Assembly: GCA_016198745.1 (NCBI GenBank)
Contig: JACQHZ010000166.1
Span: 1-39,535 of the forward strand
Length of the DNA: 39,535 nucleotides
Reading direction: 5' to 3'
DNA from: Verrucomicrobiota bacterium
GTDB taxonomy: Bacteria; Verrucomicrobiota; Verrucomicrobiia; JABWAM01
Part shown: in pieces, positions 17,758 through 25,625 of the stretch
Layout: each line of letters opens with the position of its first letter
Position numbering within the stretch: position 1 is the first letter of the stretch
Position numbers and translations under genes: made by a program
The notes under the pieces: generated by a model
The model's database searches: none
What the model was told of the DNA's origin: nothing
Seen by the model: only the letters and a program-made list of their open reading frames with translations

Positions 17758-17833
17758 TGTCATCCTGAGCGAGGCGAAGGATCCCTTTTTACGATTCAAC
17801 AGAAAGAGATTCCTCGCTACGCTCGGAATGACA
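17758..17833. repeat. TGTCATCCTGAGCG-type palindromic repeat (element E)
   Basis: The 76-bp element starts TGTCATCCTGAGCG and ends CGCTCGGAATGACA, an inverted repeat with two mismatches, and contains GAGGCGAAGGATC and GATTCCTCGC. This is the widely scattered TGTCATTCCGAGCG intergenic repeat seen in many bacterial phyla. It lies in the 449-bp gap between the propeller gene and the mutarotase-like gene. A 44-codon ORF (17637-17768) just upstream has no recognisable product. Confidence 0.8.
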
Positions 17834-17840
17834 ACCATGA

Positions 17841-18083
17841 TTGAAGTTAAACAGCAGGAACTCAATAAAGCTAAGAATGATCAACATGATCGCCCGCCAT
17901 TTTGTTGAAACCCTGCTTTGCACGATCCGCCTCGATCGAAAAAATGGCAACTTGATCGGGCTGAAGTGGAAAAATTCAAAAGTTGAAATCATCCGCGAAC
18001 CGCGTCTTGGCGAAAATTTCCGGCTGCACTTGCCGCCGCGCAGTTGCGCTGTTGTGGCCGCCGAACAATTCAAATCGAGGTAA
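17841..18083 (+). pseudogene. Internally deleted remnant of a large carbohydrate-enzyme gene
   Basis: The 80-codon ORF joins two parts. RLDRKNGNLIGLKWKNSK followed by EIIREPRLGENFRL resembles the first strands of large PVC glycosidase-like proteins. LPPRSCAVVAAEQ immediately after resembles the usual last strand of beta-galactosidase-type proteins ('LPPRS.AV.'). The very short product therefore seems to be the start and end of a much larger gene with the middle lost. The start may be one of the ATGs at 17841, 17877 or 17886. Confidence in the exact family is low. Confidence 0.5.
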
Positions 18084-18089
18084 ATTGCA

Positions 18090-18920
18090 TTGAAGACCAT
18101 CGAACTTTCAAACCCCGCGTGCCGGGTTCAGGTGTCACCCGAAAGCGGCGGACGGATCGTGAGTTTTTACAGCGTGAGTTCGGGAATTGATCACGTCGGC
18201 CCGAAACATCTTCAAACTTGGCTCAAGACCGGCCCCGTGCGCGATCCGACGGTTGGCGTGCTGCATCTTTTTTACGGCGACTTTCGCACCCGCGATTTCG
18301 AAATCGACAAGAAGGGTCCATCGAATAGCGTCAGTTTCCAAGCAGAATCTGAGGGGATTGTATTTCGTAAACGTGCGCGCCTCGATGATACCCAACCGGT
18401 CCTGACACTGGAGTTTGAAGCCGTCAATCGCGGCGAGTCGGACCCGGTCGTTCAATTCGAGAGTTTCTTCAACTGGACCTTTGGCCCGACGACGTCCCGT
18501 CGAAACGTGAGCACGCTCCTCCAACGGCACGGCACCAGCACGCTCTCCCCTTTGCCACCTTATGGATCAATGGACGGTTGTGCATTGGACATTGACGGAG
18601 GAACTCTGGCGCTCTGCGATGTGGATCACAACGAGACGTTGCGAATCGTGCCGGATGCGAACTGGCAGCGGTTCGCGATTTATCAAATGGCCGGGAGTTG
18701 GCGCGGCCCGTATTCGCCGGAGCGATCGCTTGCGTCAGGCGAGACCTTTCGCGCGACATTGCGGCTCGAGCTTTCGTCCGGGTGTGAGGCATTGAAGGGA
18801 ATTCCTCAAGCAACCGAGCCGTCCGGTGAAGCTCCACCACCAAAGGTGGTGGCATCTCACGGATTGGCGCGAGTGAAAGTCTGCTGGACGGCGGCGACGA
18901 GTGCAGGGAAAACTCATTGA
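18090..18920 (+). CDS. Galactose-mutarotase-like fold protein of unknown function
   Basis: The 276-residue ORF begins with MKTIELSNPACRVQVSPESGGRIVSFYSVSSGIDHV, the typical opening of aldose-epimerase/mutarotase-like beta-sandwich proteins, and continues with alternating strands (TLEFEAVNRGESDPVVQFESFFNWTF). The start codon is a TTG preceded by GAGG about 10 bp upstream. The C-terminal 30 residues (EPSGEAPPPKVVASHGLARVKVCWTAATSAG) seem foreign: the DNA there contains a perfect hairpin CCACCACC-AAA-GGTGGTGG (18834-18852), so the original end may have been replaced by a repeat. It follows the propeller gene on the same strand and probably handles a sugar. Confidence 0.6.
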   Translation: MKTIELSNPACRVQVSPESGGRIVSFYSVSSGIDHVGPKHLQTWLKTGPVRDPTVGVLHLFYGDFRTRDFEIDKKGPSNSVSFQAESEGIVFRKRARLDDTQPVLTLEFEAVNRGESDPVVQFESFFNWTFGPTTSRRNVSTLLQRHGTSTLSPLPPYGSMDGCALDIDGGTLALCDVDHNETLRIVPDANWQRFAIYQMAGSWRGPYSPERSLASGETFRATLRLELSSGCEALKGIPQATEPSGEAPPPKVVASHGLARVKVCWTAATSAGKTH

Positions 18921-18949
18921 ATTTCGCGTTCATTCGCTGAATTGACTTG

Positions 18950-18969
18950 CAAAGGTTTTATAACCTTTG
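18950..18969. promoter_or_regulatory. Perfect palindrome, candidate operator of the restriction-modification genes
   Basis: CAAAGGTT-TTAT-AACCTTTG is a perfect 8-bp inverted repeat with a 4-bp spacer, centred about 23 bp upstream of the methylase ATG (18983). A TTGACT hexamer (18942-18947) overlaps its left edge and could be a -35 box, and the following TTTGTAGGTT may repeat half of the site. The gene it precedes starts with a MerR-like HTH, so autogenous control is a direct hypothesis. Confidence 0.6.
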
Positions 18970-18982
18970 TAGGTTGGTAGGC

Positions 18983-21130
18983 ATGAAAGAGCGCCTTTCC
19001 CTCACCGAAACCGCATCGCTGCTCGGCGTTAGCAAGGAAACGCTGCGAAATTGGGATCGAGCCGGTAAGCTTAAGTCGATTCGCCACCCGGTGAACAACT
19101 ACCGCACCTATGACCGGGAGAAGGTCATGAAGGTGCGAGAGGAACTGACGGCAATCTACCACGTTGGGACTTCCGCTGAGTCCTTCGTGACCGTTACGCG
19201 ACCGGCAACTCAGGAGAGCGGGCTGTCTGAGGATCAGTTCAAGCGCCAGTTGGCGCGGTTGCACAAGTGCTTGCGCGACACTGACGGTGATAGCTCCCTT
19301 GTCGCGCGGTTCGACGAATTGACCAAGCTTTTCTTCATCAAGGTTTTATCGGAAAGCAGCCCTGAAGGCGGGGAGCTTTTCAACCAGTTCCTCGAATCCG
19401 ACCAAGTATTCGCCAAGCGGATTCGGAAGTTTTACGACGACGCCTGCAAGGAGCACGAACACGTCATTCCGCAACGATTTCGCAAGCTCAATCCCTCTGA
19501 TCACGCCCTAGTTGAAGTCGGCAAGATTTTGAGTGCTTTTTCGCTGTCGGGCTCTGTCGCAGATTTTAAGGGAGTCGCTTACGAGGAAGTTGTTCGTAAC
19601 ACTTTTGATAAAGGCGACAACCAACAGTTTTTCACACCACGGGAGATTGCCAGTTTCTTGGTTTCGCTGCTCAAGCCGAAGATCAAGGGCGTCGTCGGTG
19701 ACCCAGCAAGCGGTACAGGAGGATTTTTGGTCGAGATGCTCAAACAGGGCGTTCATCCTTCCCACATGATTGCGCTGGAGATTGATGACCGTCTCGCGTG
19801 GGTTACCGGAGTTAATCTGTTCCTCAACAACGCCCATTCGTTCGAGAGTGTATGTTTGGGTAATAGCGGAAGCCTTGGACACAAAGCGCAACCCTACTTT
19901 AAGCGGTTCAACGCGATTATCACCAATCCGCCGTTCGGTAGTGATTTCTCCGAATCTGCTGCATTGCAGGCATTCGAGCTTGGCAAGGGTTTTACTTCGA
20001 GACGGCGGGGGATTCTCTTCATCGAGCGTTGCTTGGACATGCTCAAAGAAGGCGGATATTTGGGGATGATTATTGACGAGGGCGTACTGTCTTTGCCATC
20101 GACGGCAGACGTAAGACAGCTTATCGGGAAACGAGCCGAGTTGCTGGCAGTCATAAGCCTACCGGAAACGGCGTTCATGCCGTACGCTTCTGTCAACACC
20201 TCGATAATTATTCTGCGCAAGACGAGCAAGCCCTCACAGTCATGCACGACGTTTTACGCAAAGTCGGAACGAGTTGGCCGTAAGCCGAACGGAGAACCTG
20301 ACACCACGTATGATTCTCACGGCAATCCTGTTCCGAACAGCGACCTTCCTCAGATTCTCGAAGCGTGGGAGACGTTTCAGAAAACCGGTAAGTTGTCAGA
20401 CGAGACGGAAACTGCATTCCTCGCCAACCCCTTTGCGGAAGTGGGCGCGACTGAGAACTTGCGTCTCGATTTCCGGTATCATCATCCCGCTCGCCTCCAC
20501 TCAGCTTCCGCTCTCAAAAGGTGCAAGTTCCGTACGGTTACGCTTGGAGAGATTTGTTCGGAACGAAATGAGGTCTTTGTCCCATCGCAGGATTTTGGCG
20601 ACCAGTTCATCTTGCATACCGGGCTTGCACAGATGGAATCGAGAAACGGAATTGCCCGGCAGGTATCTGTGCCGGCTCAATCGTTGAAAAGCACTGTGAA
20701 GAAATTCTACAAGCACGACATTCTTTTTGCTAGGATGCGACCGAACTTGCGCAAGTGTCACTACGTCGAGTTTCAACAGCCTGGATACACTTCGTCTGAG
20801 TGCGTTGTCTTGACGATTCGGGAGGGTGCTGACGGAAAACCGTTCGATCCGTTCGTTCTCTCCGTCCTTCTCCGATCTGATTTCGTTTTTGGGCAGATCA
20901 TGCACCATGTTGCCGGAATCGGACGCCCACGCTTGGCTGCGCATGATTTGAAACAGATCAAGATTCCGGTGCCCCCCCCGGAAGTTCAGGCAGCACTGAG
21001 AGACACCTTCCTCAAGACGCAAGCCACGTACAATGGCCTCCGGGAACAAGCAGAGCAATTGCTGAAACAGGCAGCCAGCTTGGAAGGTCAAGCCGTCGAG
21101 AACGTTGCCAAAGGCCTCTGTGGAGTGTAG
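18983..21130 (+). CDS. MerR-HTH / HsdM-type N6-adenine methyltransferase / HsdS-type TRD fusion
   Basis: The 715-residue protein has three parts. Residues 1-60 are a MerR/excisionase-like HTH (LSLTETASLLGVSKETLRNWDRAGKLKSIRH...YRTYDREKV). Residues 80-450 are a gamma-class N6-adenine methyltransferase of the type I HsdM kind: helical N-terminus, QFFTPREIASFLV, SAM-binding DPASGTGGF near residue 240 and catalytic NPPF near residue 315. Residues 510-715 form one HsdS-like target recognition domain, with IGRPRLAAHDLKQIKIPVPPPEVQ and a coiled-coil-like end. The start ATG 18983 follows the palindromic operator; the track ORF begins 36 bp earlier with no support. The downstream nuclease gene is 17 bp away. 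One TRD only is expected for a dimer reading a symmetric site (inference). No ATPase/translocase subunit is nearby, so it is not a classical type I system. Confidence 0.88.
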   Translation: MKERLSLTETASLLGVSKETLRNWDRAGKLKSIRHPVNNYRTYDREKVMKVREELTAIYHVGTSAESFVTVTRPATQESGLSEDQFKRQLARLHKCLRDTDGDSSLVARFDELTKLFFIKVLSESSPEGGELFNQFLESDQVFAKRIRKFYDDACKEHEHVIPQRFRKLNPSDHALVEVGKILSAFSLSGSVADFKGVAYEEVVRNTFDKGDNQQFFTPREIASFLVSLLKPKIKGVVGDPASGTGGFLVEMLKQGVHPSHMIALEIDDRLAWVTGVNLFLNNAHSFESVCLGNSGSLGHKAQPYFKRFNAIITNPPFGSDFSESAALQAFELGKGFTSRRRGILFIERCLDMLKEGGYLGMIIDEGVLSLPSTADVRQLIGKRAELLAVISLPETAFMPYASVNTSIIILRKTSKPSQSCTTFYAKSERVGRKPNGEPDTTYDSHGNPVPNSDLPQILEAWETFQKTGKLSDETETAFLANPFAEVGATENLRLDFRYHHPARLHSASALKRCKFRTVTLGEICSERNEVFVPSQDFGDQFILHTGLAQMESRNGIARQVSVPAQSLKSTVKKFYKHDILFARMRPNLRKCHYVEFQQPGYTSSECVVLTIREGADGKPFDPFVLSVLLRSDFVFGQIMHHVAGIGRPRLAAHDLKQIKIPVPPPEVQAALRDTFLKTQATYNGLREQAEQLLKQAASLEGQAVENVAKGLCGV

Positions 21131-21147
21131 GCTCGCTGCCCAACATC

Positions 21148-22221
21148 ATGAGCAATCGAGACTTGGCAAGGGCGCTGCTCCTCCGAGCAGTGGAGCGAGT
21201 GAACAAGAGCGTATCGAAGACGCTGACGGCGAGGCGTTCCATTGAAACTCCCCCGATGGATTCCCGCCACCTCACGGACACGCGCACCAGAGTTTCGACG
21301 CTTTTGGAGTATTCGCTGGCCTACGAAATGAACCATTTGCTCGAAGCGGAGGGTAAGGGATTCAGCCTCTCGGCGGTTCTGTGGAACGTGTTCCCGGATC
21401 TCCTGATGCGCGATGCTTCGAGGACGCCGACAATCGGTTTCGAGGTAAAGGCGCTGCACACCGCTGCTGAGGAGAAATCCGCAAACCTCTCAACACCGCT
21501 TCACATGATCAACAAGGGTGGAGATTTTCTCGTTATCGTCATTTGGGGCTGGCAGCGCGAGGTGGTCGGCTCTGTGAGCATAACCTACCCGCACATTCAT
21601 CTTGTGGAGGTATTCGACGCTTACGTGTTGGCGCAAACGAGGGATTACAGCTGGCTCTTCACACAGGGAAACCGCATCAAAGGGATCGACATTAGCACGC
21701 CGATCATCACGCCGGAAGACAAGCCCAAAGGCGACCGATTCAAAGCTGAAGAAGGCAACATGGGCAAGCTCATGCGCATCGGCCTTGACCCCAACCTGCC
21801 AGCAGAGACCCCGAATTTGGAGGCTTTGAAAGCAGAGGCGGCGACTTATGACGCGTTCAAACAGCGTGTCTTGGCTTTTGGTCTCACCGAGACTTTCCGT
21901 GAAATCTGTTTCCTGCAAGAGGCTGAGAACGTGAAAATGCAAACAGTGCAGGCATATCCAGAAGACCTTCAAATGTTGGGACAAGCCCGCTTGAAGGGCG
22001 GAAACGAGTTCTGCTTGCTGGCAGGGAGGAACTTGTCTCAGTGGCAAAAGGAGGAGGAAATGAAGTCCATTCACACACAAGGCTCAGTGTCCCTCTGGCT
22101 GTCGTCAAAGCTCAACTGGCATGTCCTTCAAAAGGGTGAGCATGGTTGGAAAGTCGTTGGCAGCGGCGAGAAACCCGATAGTGCGTACGACAAAATTGGG
22201 GAGTTACTGGCCAGCAAGTGA
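21148..22221 (+). CDS. Putative PD-(D/E)XK restriction endonuclease
   Basis: The 357-residue protein follows the methylase by 17 bp and is most likely its restriction partner. A nuclease core is visible near residues 60-101: Glu-60 in the helix LAYEMNHLLEAEGKG, Pro-83/Asp-84 in VFPDLLMRDA, and Glu-99-Val-Lys-101 in TIGFEVKALHTAAEE, which fits PD-X(14)-EXK. No helicase motifs, so cleavage should not need ATP translocation. The later part (residues 110-350) probably holds recognition and dimer contacts and has no family I can name. The downstream 116-residue gene is convergent, 9 bp away. Nuclease assignment rests on motif plus context. Confidence 0.7.
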   Translation: MSNRDLARALLLRAVERVNKSVSKTLTARRSIETPPMDSRHLTDTRTRVSTLLEYSLAYEMNHLLEAEGKGFSLSAVLWNVFPDLLMRDASRTPTIGFEVKALHTAAEEKSANLSTPLHMINKGGDFLVIVIWGWQREVVGSVSITYPHIHLVEVFDAYVLAQTRDYSWLFTQGNRIKGIDISTPIITPEDKPKGDRFKAEEGNMGKLMRIGLDPNLPAETPNLEALKAEAATYDAFKQRVLAFGLTETFREICFLQEAENVKMQTVQAYPEDLQMLGQARLKGGNEFCLLAGRNLSQWQKEEEMKSIHTQGSVSLWLSSKLNWHVLQKGEHGWKVVGSGEKPDSAYDKIGELLASK

Positions 22222-22230
22222 CTGCCCGTT

Positions 22231-22581
22231 CTATTTTTCGGATGTGATTCGATTGCGTAGCACTTGGAAATGCTGTTGCCACTTTGGATCGTAGTTCCCG
22301 CCCGAAGCGTGCTTGATCATTTCTACCAGTTCGTCTCGTGAAGCCACAGGAAACAGCAGTTTTTTCGTGATGTCCCTCACCTCATACTTGGCTGAAATTT
22401 GCTGGATGTTGAACAGGTAGCCGAGACAGTCATCATCCAGTCCCCTGAACGACACACAAAGCGAAACCTTGCCGTCATGTTTCCGCAGAAGTTTCTCCAG
22501 CGCGGCACTGTTGACCTTCTCCAGAAAGAGCTTCTCCTTCGGAAAGGGCAGCTTCATCTCGCCTTGGAAATACTTGGGCAT
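22231..22581 (-). CDS. Small hypothetical protein convergent with the restriction gene
   Basis: I do not recognise this 116-residue protein. It is basic, predicted soluble, with helix-rich stretches (EKVNSAALEKLLRKHDGK, SRDELVEMIKHASGG) and a conserved-looking LCVSFRGLDDDCLGYLFNIQQIS. It ends with LRNRITSEK. Its 3' end is 9 bp from the end of the nuclease gene, so the two transcripts may overlap. It lies inside the block formed by the restriction-modification genes and before a zone of gene debris, so it may have arrived with them as an accessory or regulator. No function can be assigned. Confidence 0.6.
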   Translation of the reverse strand: MPKYFQGEMKLPFPKEKLFLEKVNSAALEKLLRKHDGKVSLCVSFRGLDDDCLGYLFNIQQISAKYEVRDITKKLLFPVASRDELVEMIKHASGGNYDPKWQQHFQVLRNRITSEK

Positions 22582-22924
22582 AACGGTTCGTTTATCATGG
22601 CCGATTCATGTCCGGCAATCATTTCTTCTCGGAAGCAGCCGTGCGTTTGCCGCACACGGGAACCCGACGATGCGCCGATGCCTTCTTGATCGAGCAGAAT
22701 CAGACCCGCAACGCACCGGCGGCGACATTCTCATGGTGAACGGAGCAGGCGGTCTACCGCAGCAATCGCATTCTGTCCTTCACGGAAGCGGCGCGGGTGG
22801 GGACGGGAACCATCAGAAAAATATGGAAACCAAACGGATCACCTCTGCCGTCGTGGCGGATTCATTCAAGTTTTTGCGCCAAACCTTCAAGACATCAGCC
22901 GCCCGGTGTGTCATCCTGTTGAGC
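22582..22924. other. Gene debris between the restriction block and a truncated pseudopilin
   Basis: No intact gene is seen. A 43-residue ORF (22608-22739 plus, MSGNHFFSEAAVRLPHTG...) has no recognisable match and could be the fused ends of a lost gene. Copy 2 of the 36-bp repeat is at 22859-22894 (GATTCATTCAAG-TTTTTGCGC-CAAACCTTCAAGACA). Confidence 0.4.
22859..22894 (+). repeat. 36-bp repeat, copy 2
   Basis: This copy matches 14685-14720 at 33 of 36 positions and ends 30 bp before the ATG of the truncated pseudopilin. Its location directly upstream of a pilin-like gene supports a leader or promoter role; its presence upstream of a URO-D remnant in the other copy argues for rearrangement that reuses the same upstream segment. 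Confidence 0.65.
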
Positions 22925-23347
22925 ATGAGGGCAACTTCCCTTTCCCGGCGATTCGCGCGGCGCAACGTGGCTTCCTTCACTCTGATTGAGTTGCTTGTGG
23001 TGGCGATCATCGGCATCCTGGCGGCCATGCTGCTGCCGGCGTTGAAAAATGCCAGGGAAACGGCGAAATCCGTTGTGTGCAGAAAAGGAGTCAATCCAAT
23101 TATTGTAACAAACTACAGCCCTTTTCGAGTTTCCGCCACCGAGCGGTTAAAGCGCAGTCCGAATTCATTCTTTGTCCGGCCTGATAAATGCCGTTGCTCA
23201 TTCCCCCCCGCGTCCGCACCCCAATTACTCGCCAGTCACTTCACCGACACCTTGTCGTGGCCGTGGGTTGAGGGGAAAGCCCCCCTTGGTCCCATGGACG
23301 CGACAGAGCGCGTCCCTCCAGATCCAGGATCAGTCCGGGTTTCATGA
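22925..23347 (+). pseudogene. Truncated pseudopilin gene
   Basis: Residues 1-52 are a normal pseudopilin start: a basic leader, the [38 protein letters not shown] helix. The hydrophobic helix is one residue shorter than in the two other pilins in this window (LLVVAIIG against LLVVVAIIS). After SVVC (about position 23080) the expected MxNLKQ sequence is replaced by unrelated text up to a stop at 23347; the RHPG...DGH C-terminus is missing. The tail runs into a half palindromic element at 23296. Confidence 0.8.
23296..23320. repeat. Half copy of palindromic element A
   Basis: GGACGCG-ACAGAG-CGCGTCC followed by CTCCA. On the other strand it reads TGGAGGGACGCG-CTCTGT-CGCGTCC, matching the first hairpin of the element at 5047 (TGGAGGGCGCGG-CTCTGT-CCGCGCC) with stem changes that keep the pairing. 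This compensated variation suggests the hairpin itself is what is conserved. Confidence 0.6.
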
Positions 23348-23417
23348 TCCAATCAGAGTGTTTCGGCGTCAGACTCGCGCAATAGCCATTTTTTGTCCGG
23401 TTTCATCGGTGACTTCC

Positions 23418-23801
23418 TCAGCGGTTGACACGATACACAACACTGCGCTCTCGCACTTCAAAGCCAATCTGTCGTCTCGGCGGTTCCGGTTCGGGCGGTG
23501 GGTCGAGCAAGCGCATGATGCGCTGGAGCACTTCCACATTGGCGGCCATGATGGCGCCGTTTTCGGTGAAGGTGAGGGGAAGAACGGGTGAGAATTTGAG
23601 CCGGGTAAGGCGGTCACAATTTGTGACCACCTCCGTTTTCTCTTCTGATGTAAGTTGGAAAACAAAATCGGCGGGGAACGGTCGGCATTGCGTTTCACAC
23701 CCTCGCTTGGTGGCGCGGTAGCCCAGCGCCCCACAGGATTCGCAAGAGATTTGGCGGTTTTTGCATTCCATACCGGCGGAGGGCCGGTACACTTGTGCCA
23801 T
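23418..23801 (-). pseudogene. ORF6N (KilA-N-like) DNA-binding protein gene, degraded
   Basis: FPADFVFQLTSEEKTEV, LPLTFTENGAIMAANV and the C-terminal RLLDPPPEPEPPRRQIGFEVRE match the ORF6N-domain proteins found in phages and mobile regions. Three lesions are visible. The N-terminal ILLxRGxKVxLDxDLAxLYGV part is scrambled. A one-base loss breaks the frame at VKRNADR|FPADF (minus strand GCCGACCGTTCCCCGCC, where CGT TTC CCC is expected). The segment between AANV and the C-terminal VLQRIMRLLD (normally LNSxRAVEMSVYVVRAF...) is deleted. Its apparent start codon overlaps the ATG of the divergent DapA-like remnant. Confidence 0.75.
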
Positions 23802-24107
23802 GCAAACGGATATTTTCAGTCACCCTTGGAGCGGAGTGTTTCCGGCAACTTTGTGTCCTTTTCACGAGGACGAATCCATTAACGAGCCGGGTCTGCGCGC
23901 TTACTTCCGCGAACTGGCCGGAGTGGATGGGGTCAAGGGGCTGGTCTGCAACGGGCATACGGGGGAAATCATGTCCTTGCGTCCACCCGAACGCGCGCGC
24001 GTGACGCGGATCGCGGCGGACATCCTCTGCGCCGCCTGCATTTTCTCAAGGAGTTGGACAATTGCGGCTTGATCAACGATAAAGACGTCGGCAATCGTTC
24101 GTCATGA
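23800..24107 (+). pseudogene. Dihydrodipicolinate synthase (DapA) family gene with internal deletion
   Basis: Starting at MQTDIFSHPWSGVFPATLCPFHEDESINEPGLRAYFREL and VKGLVCNGHTGEIMSLRPPERARVTRIAADI, this is the first quarter of a DapA/N-acetylneuraminate-lyase-family aldolase. After about 75 residues the frame changes and FLKELDNCGLINDKDVG ends at a TGA (24105-24107), looking like a family C-terminus. The Schiff-base lysine region and most of the barrel are absent. The track frame that ends at 24072 is the frameshifted reading. Confidence 0.75.
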
Positions 24108-24157
24108 TTTGGCAGTCAACGAATCACTTCCAACGCAACCGGGAAAACCGTCCGAAT

Positions 24158-25558
24158 ATGAACCGGAAACCTGATCTGACCCAAGCCCAACTGTTCCTCG
24201 ACGACGCATGGATCGAGGAAGCCGCGTTTGTCAGCCGCCAGTGGCATCAACCGAGAAAATTTCCAGATCCAGTCCTCAAGCCCGAACATCCGTGGGAACG
24301 CTGGTGCCCTTCGCTCTACGGCACGGTGCTGCATTGGCGCGGCAAGTTTCGCATGTGGTACACGTGCTGGACGCGCGACGGCAACCAGCCGCGCACCGCT
24401 TATGCGGAGGGCGCCGACGGCGTGGCATGGGAGAAGCCCCGGCTTGGCGTCTGCGAGTTCGGAGGCAACAAAGACAACAACATTATCCTCGATGCGGTCG
24501 CCCCGCGTTATATTGACGACCTTACGGTCATTGACGATGCCGGCGACTCCGAGTGGCCGCTGAAAGCGTTGTATTGGGAGGGCGCCACGCACGATTGGAA
24601 GAAACAAGATTGGGGCATTTATCTGGCGCGCTCGAAAGACGGCATTCACTGGGATCGTTCACCGGGGTTGGTGCTCCCGCAATGGATTGATCGGTTCAAC
24701 GCCGTTTCCACGAAACTCAACGGCCAATATGTTGTTTATGGACGATCGGCGGATTTGCAGCGCGGAATGGGGCGCAACGGACGCAGCGTCTGGCGCACCG
24801 AGAGCGCGGACCTGATCCATTGGAGCAAGGCCAAACTTGTGCTCCAACGCGACCCGGAAGACCCGGTGAACATGGAGTATTATTCCGCGTCGGTATTTCC
24901 GTACGAGGGCCTTGCGCTTGGCGGGCTTGAACGCATGCACATGTCACCCGACCGCCTCGATACCGAACTGATCTGGAGTCACGATGGCGGCTGGAAATGG
25001 GAACGCGCTCCCAAACGGCCCGCGTTTCTCAGTCCGTCATCGGATCGACGATGGGACGACACCTGGGTGTGCCTGCCGACCAACGCGCCGATTCGTCGCC
25101 ACCATCGGCTTTGGTTCTATTATTCGGGCCGCAGCGGCGCGCACGGTTCCGAATATCCGTCCAATCACGGCGCGATTGGACTGGCGTTTTTGCGCATGGA
25201 CGGTTTTGCGTCGTTGATGGCCGGCGAACGGAAAGGGGTTGTCGTGACGAAACCCATGCGCTGGCCGAAAGCCGCCCTGCACATCAACGTTGACCCCCGC
25301 CGCGATCTCGCGTCGCATCCGGGCTTTTGCACGGGTGAACTCCGCGCCGAACTGCGCACCGCGGCCAACCAACCGATCAAGGGATTCACGTGGGACGATT
25401 GCGTTCCGTTCACCAGAAACACCGCGGCGGCGGAGAATGCCGCCTGCCCCGCCATCTGGAAGAAAGGAAAATGCGCGCGCGATCTGGCGGGCAAATCCAT
25501 TCGCATCGCCTTCAAGTTGCACGACGCGCATCTGTACAGCTTTCGTTCGAAACCCTGA
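24158..25558 (+). CDS. Five-bladed beta-propeller glycosidase-like protein 2
   Basis: A 466-residue paralog of the protein at 16222. Shared order of blocks: FLDDAWIEEA near the start; GTVLHWRGKFRMWYTCW; TAYAEGADGVAWEKPRLGV; IYLARSKDGIHWDRSPG; then ELIWSHDGGWKWERAP, and a C-terminal sandwich-like segment ending LHDAHLYSF. The DG.HW and DG..W strands are typical propeller blades of GH32/43/130-like enzymes. ATG 24158 is chosen (MNRKPDLTQAQLFLDD); the track ORF starts 54 bp earlier inside debris. Together the two paralogs flank the restriction-modification block, so a duplicated sugar-use gene set may have been split. Soluble and probably cytoplasmic as no signal peptide is seen. Confidence 0.75.
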   Translation: MNRKPDLTQAQLFLDDAWIEEAAFVSRQWHQPRKFPDPVLKPEHPWERWCPSLYGTVLHWRGKFRMWYTCWTRDGNQPRTAYAEGADGVAWEKPRLGVCEFGGNKDNNIILDAVAPRYIDDLTVIDDAGDSEWPLKALYWEGATHDWKKQDWGIYLARSKDGIHWDRSPGLVLPQWIDRFNAVSTKLNGQYVVYGRSADLQRGMGRNGRSVWRTESADLIHWSKAKLVLQRDPEDPVNMEYYSASVFPYEGLALGGLERMHMSPDRLDTELIWSHDGGWKWERAPKRPAFLSPSSDRRWDDTWVCLPTNAPIRRHHRLWFYYSGRSGAHGSEYPSNHGAIGLAFLRMDGFASLMAGERKGVVVTKPMRWPKAALHINVDPRRDLASHPGFCTGELRAELRTAANQPIKGFTWDDCVPFTRNTAAAENAACPAIWKKGKCARDLAGKSIRIAFKLHDAHLYSFRSKP

Positions 25559-25625
25559 ATCACTCGCGCCTTTCCCAATGGTGTTCCGGTGCACGATCCA
25601 GCGTGGGGTTTTCTCAAATTGACGC

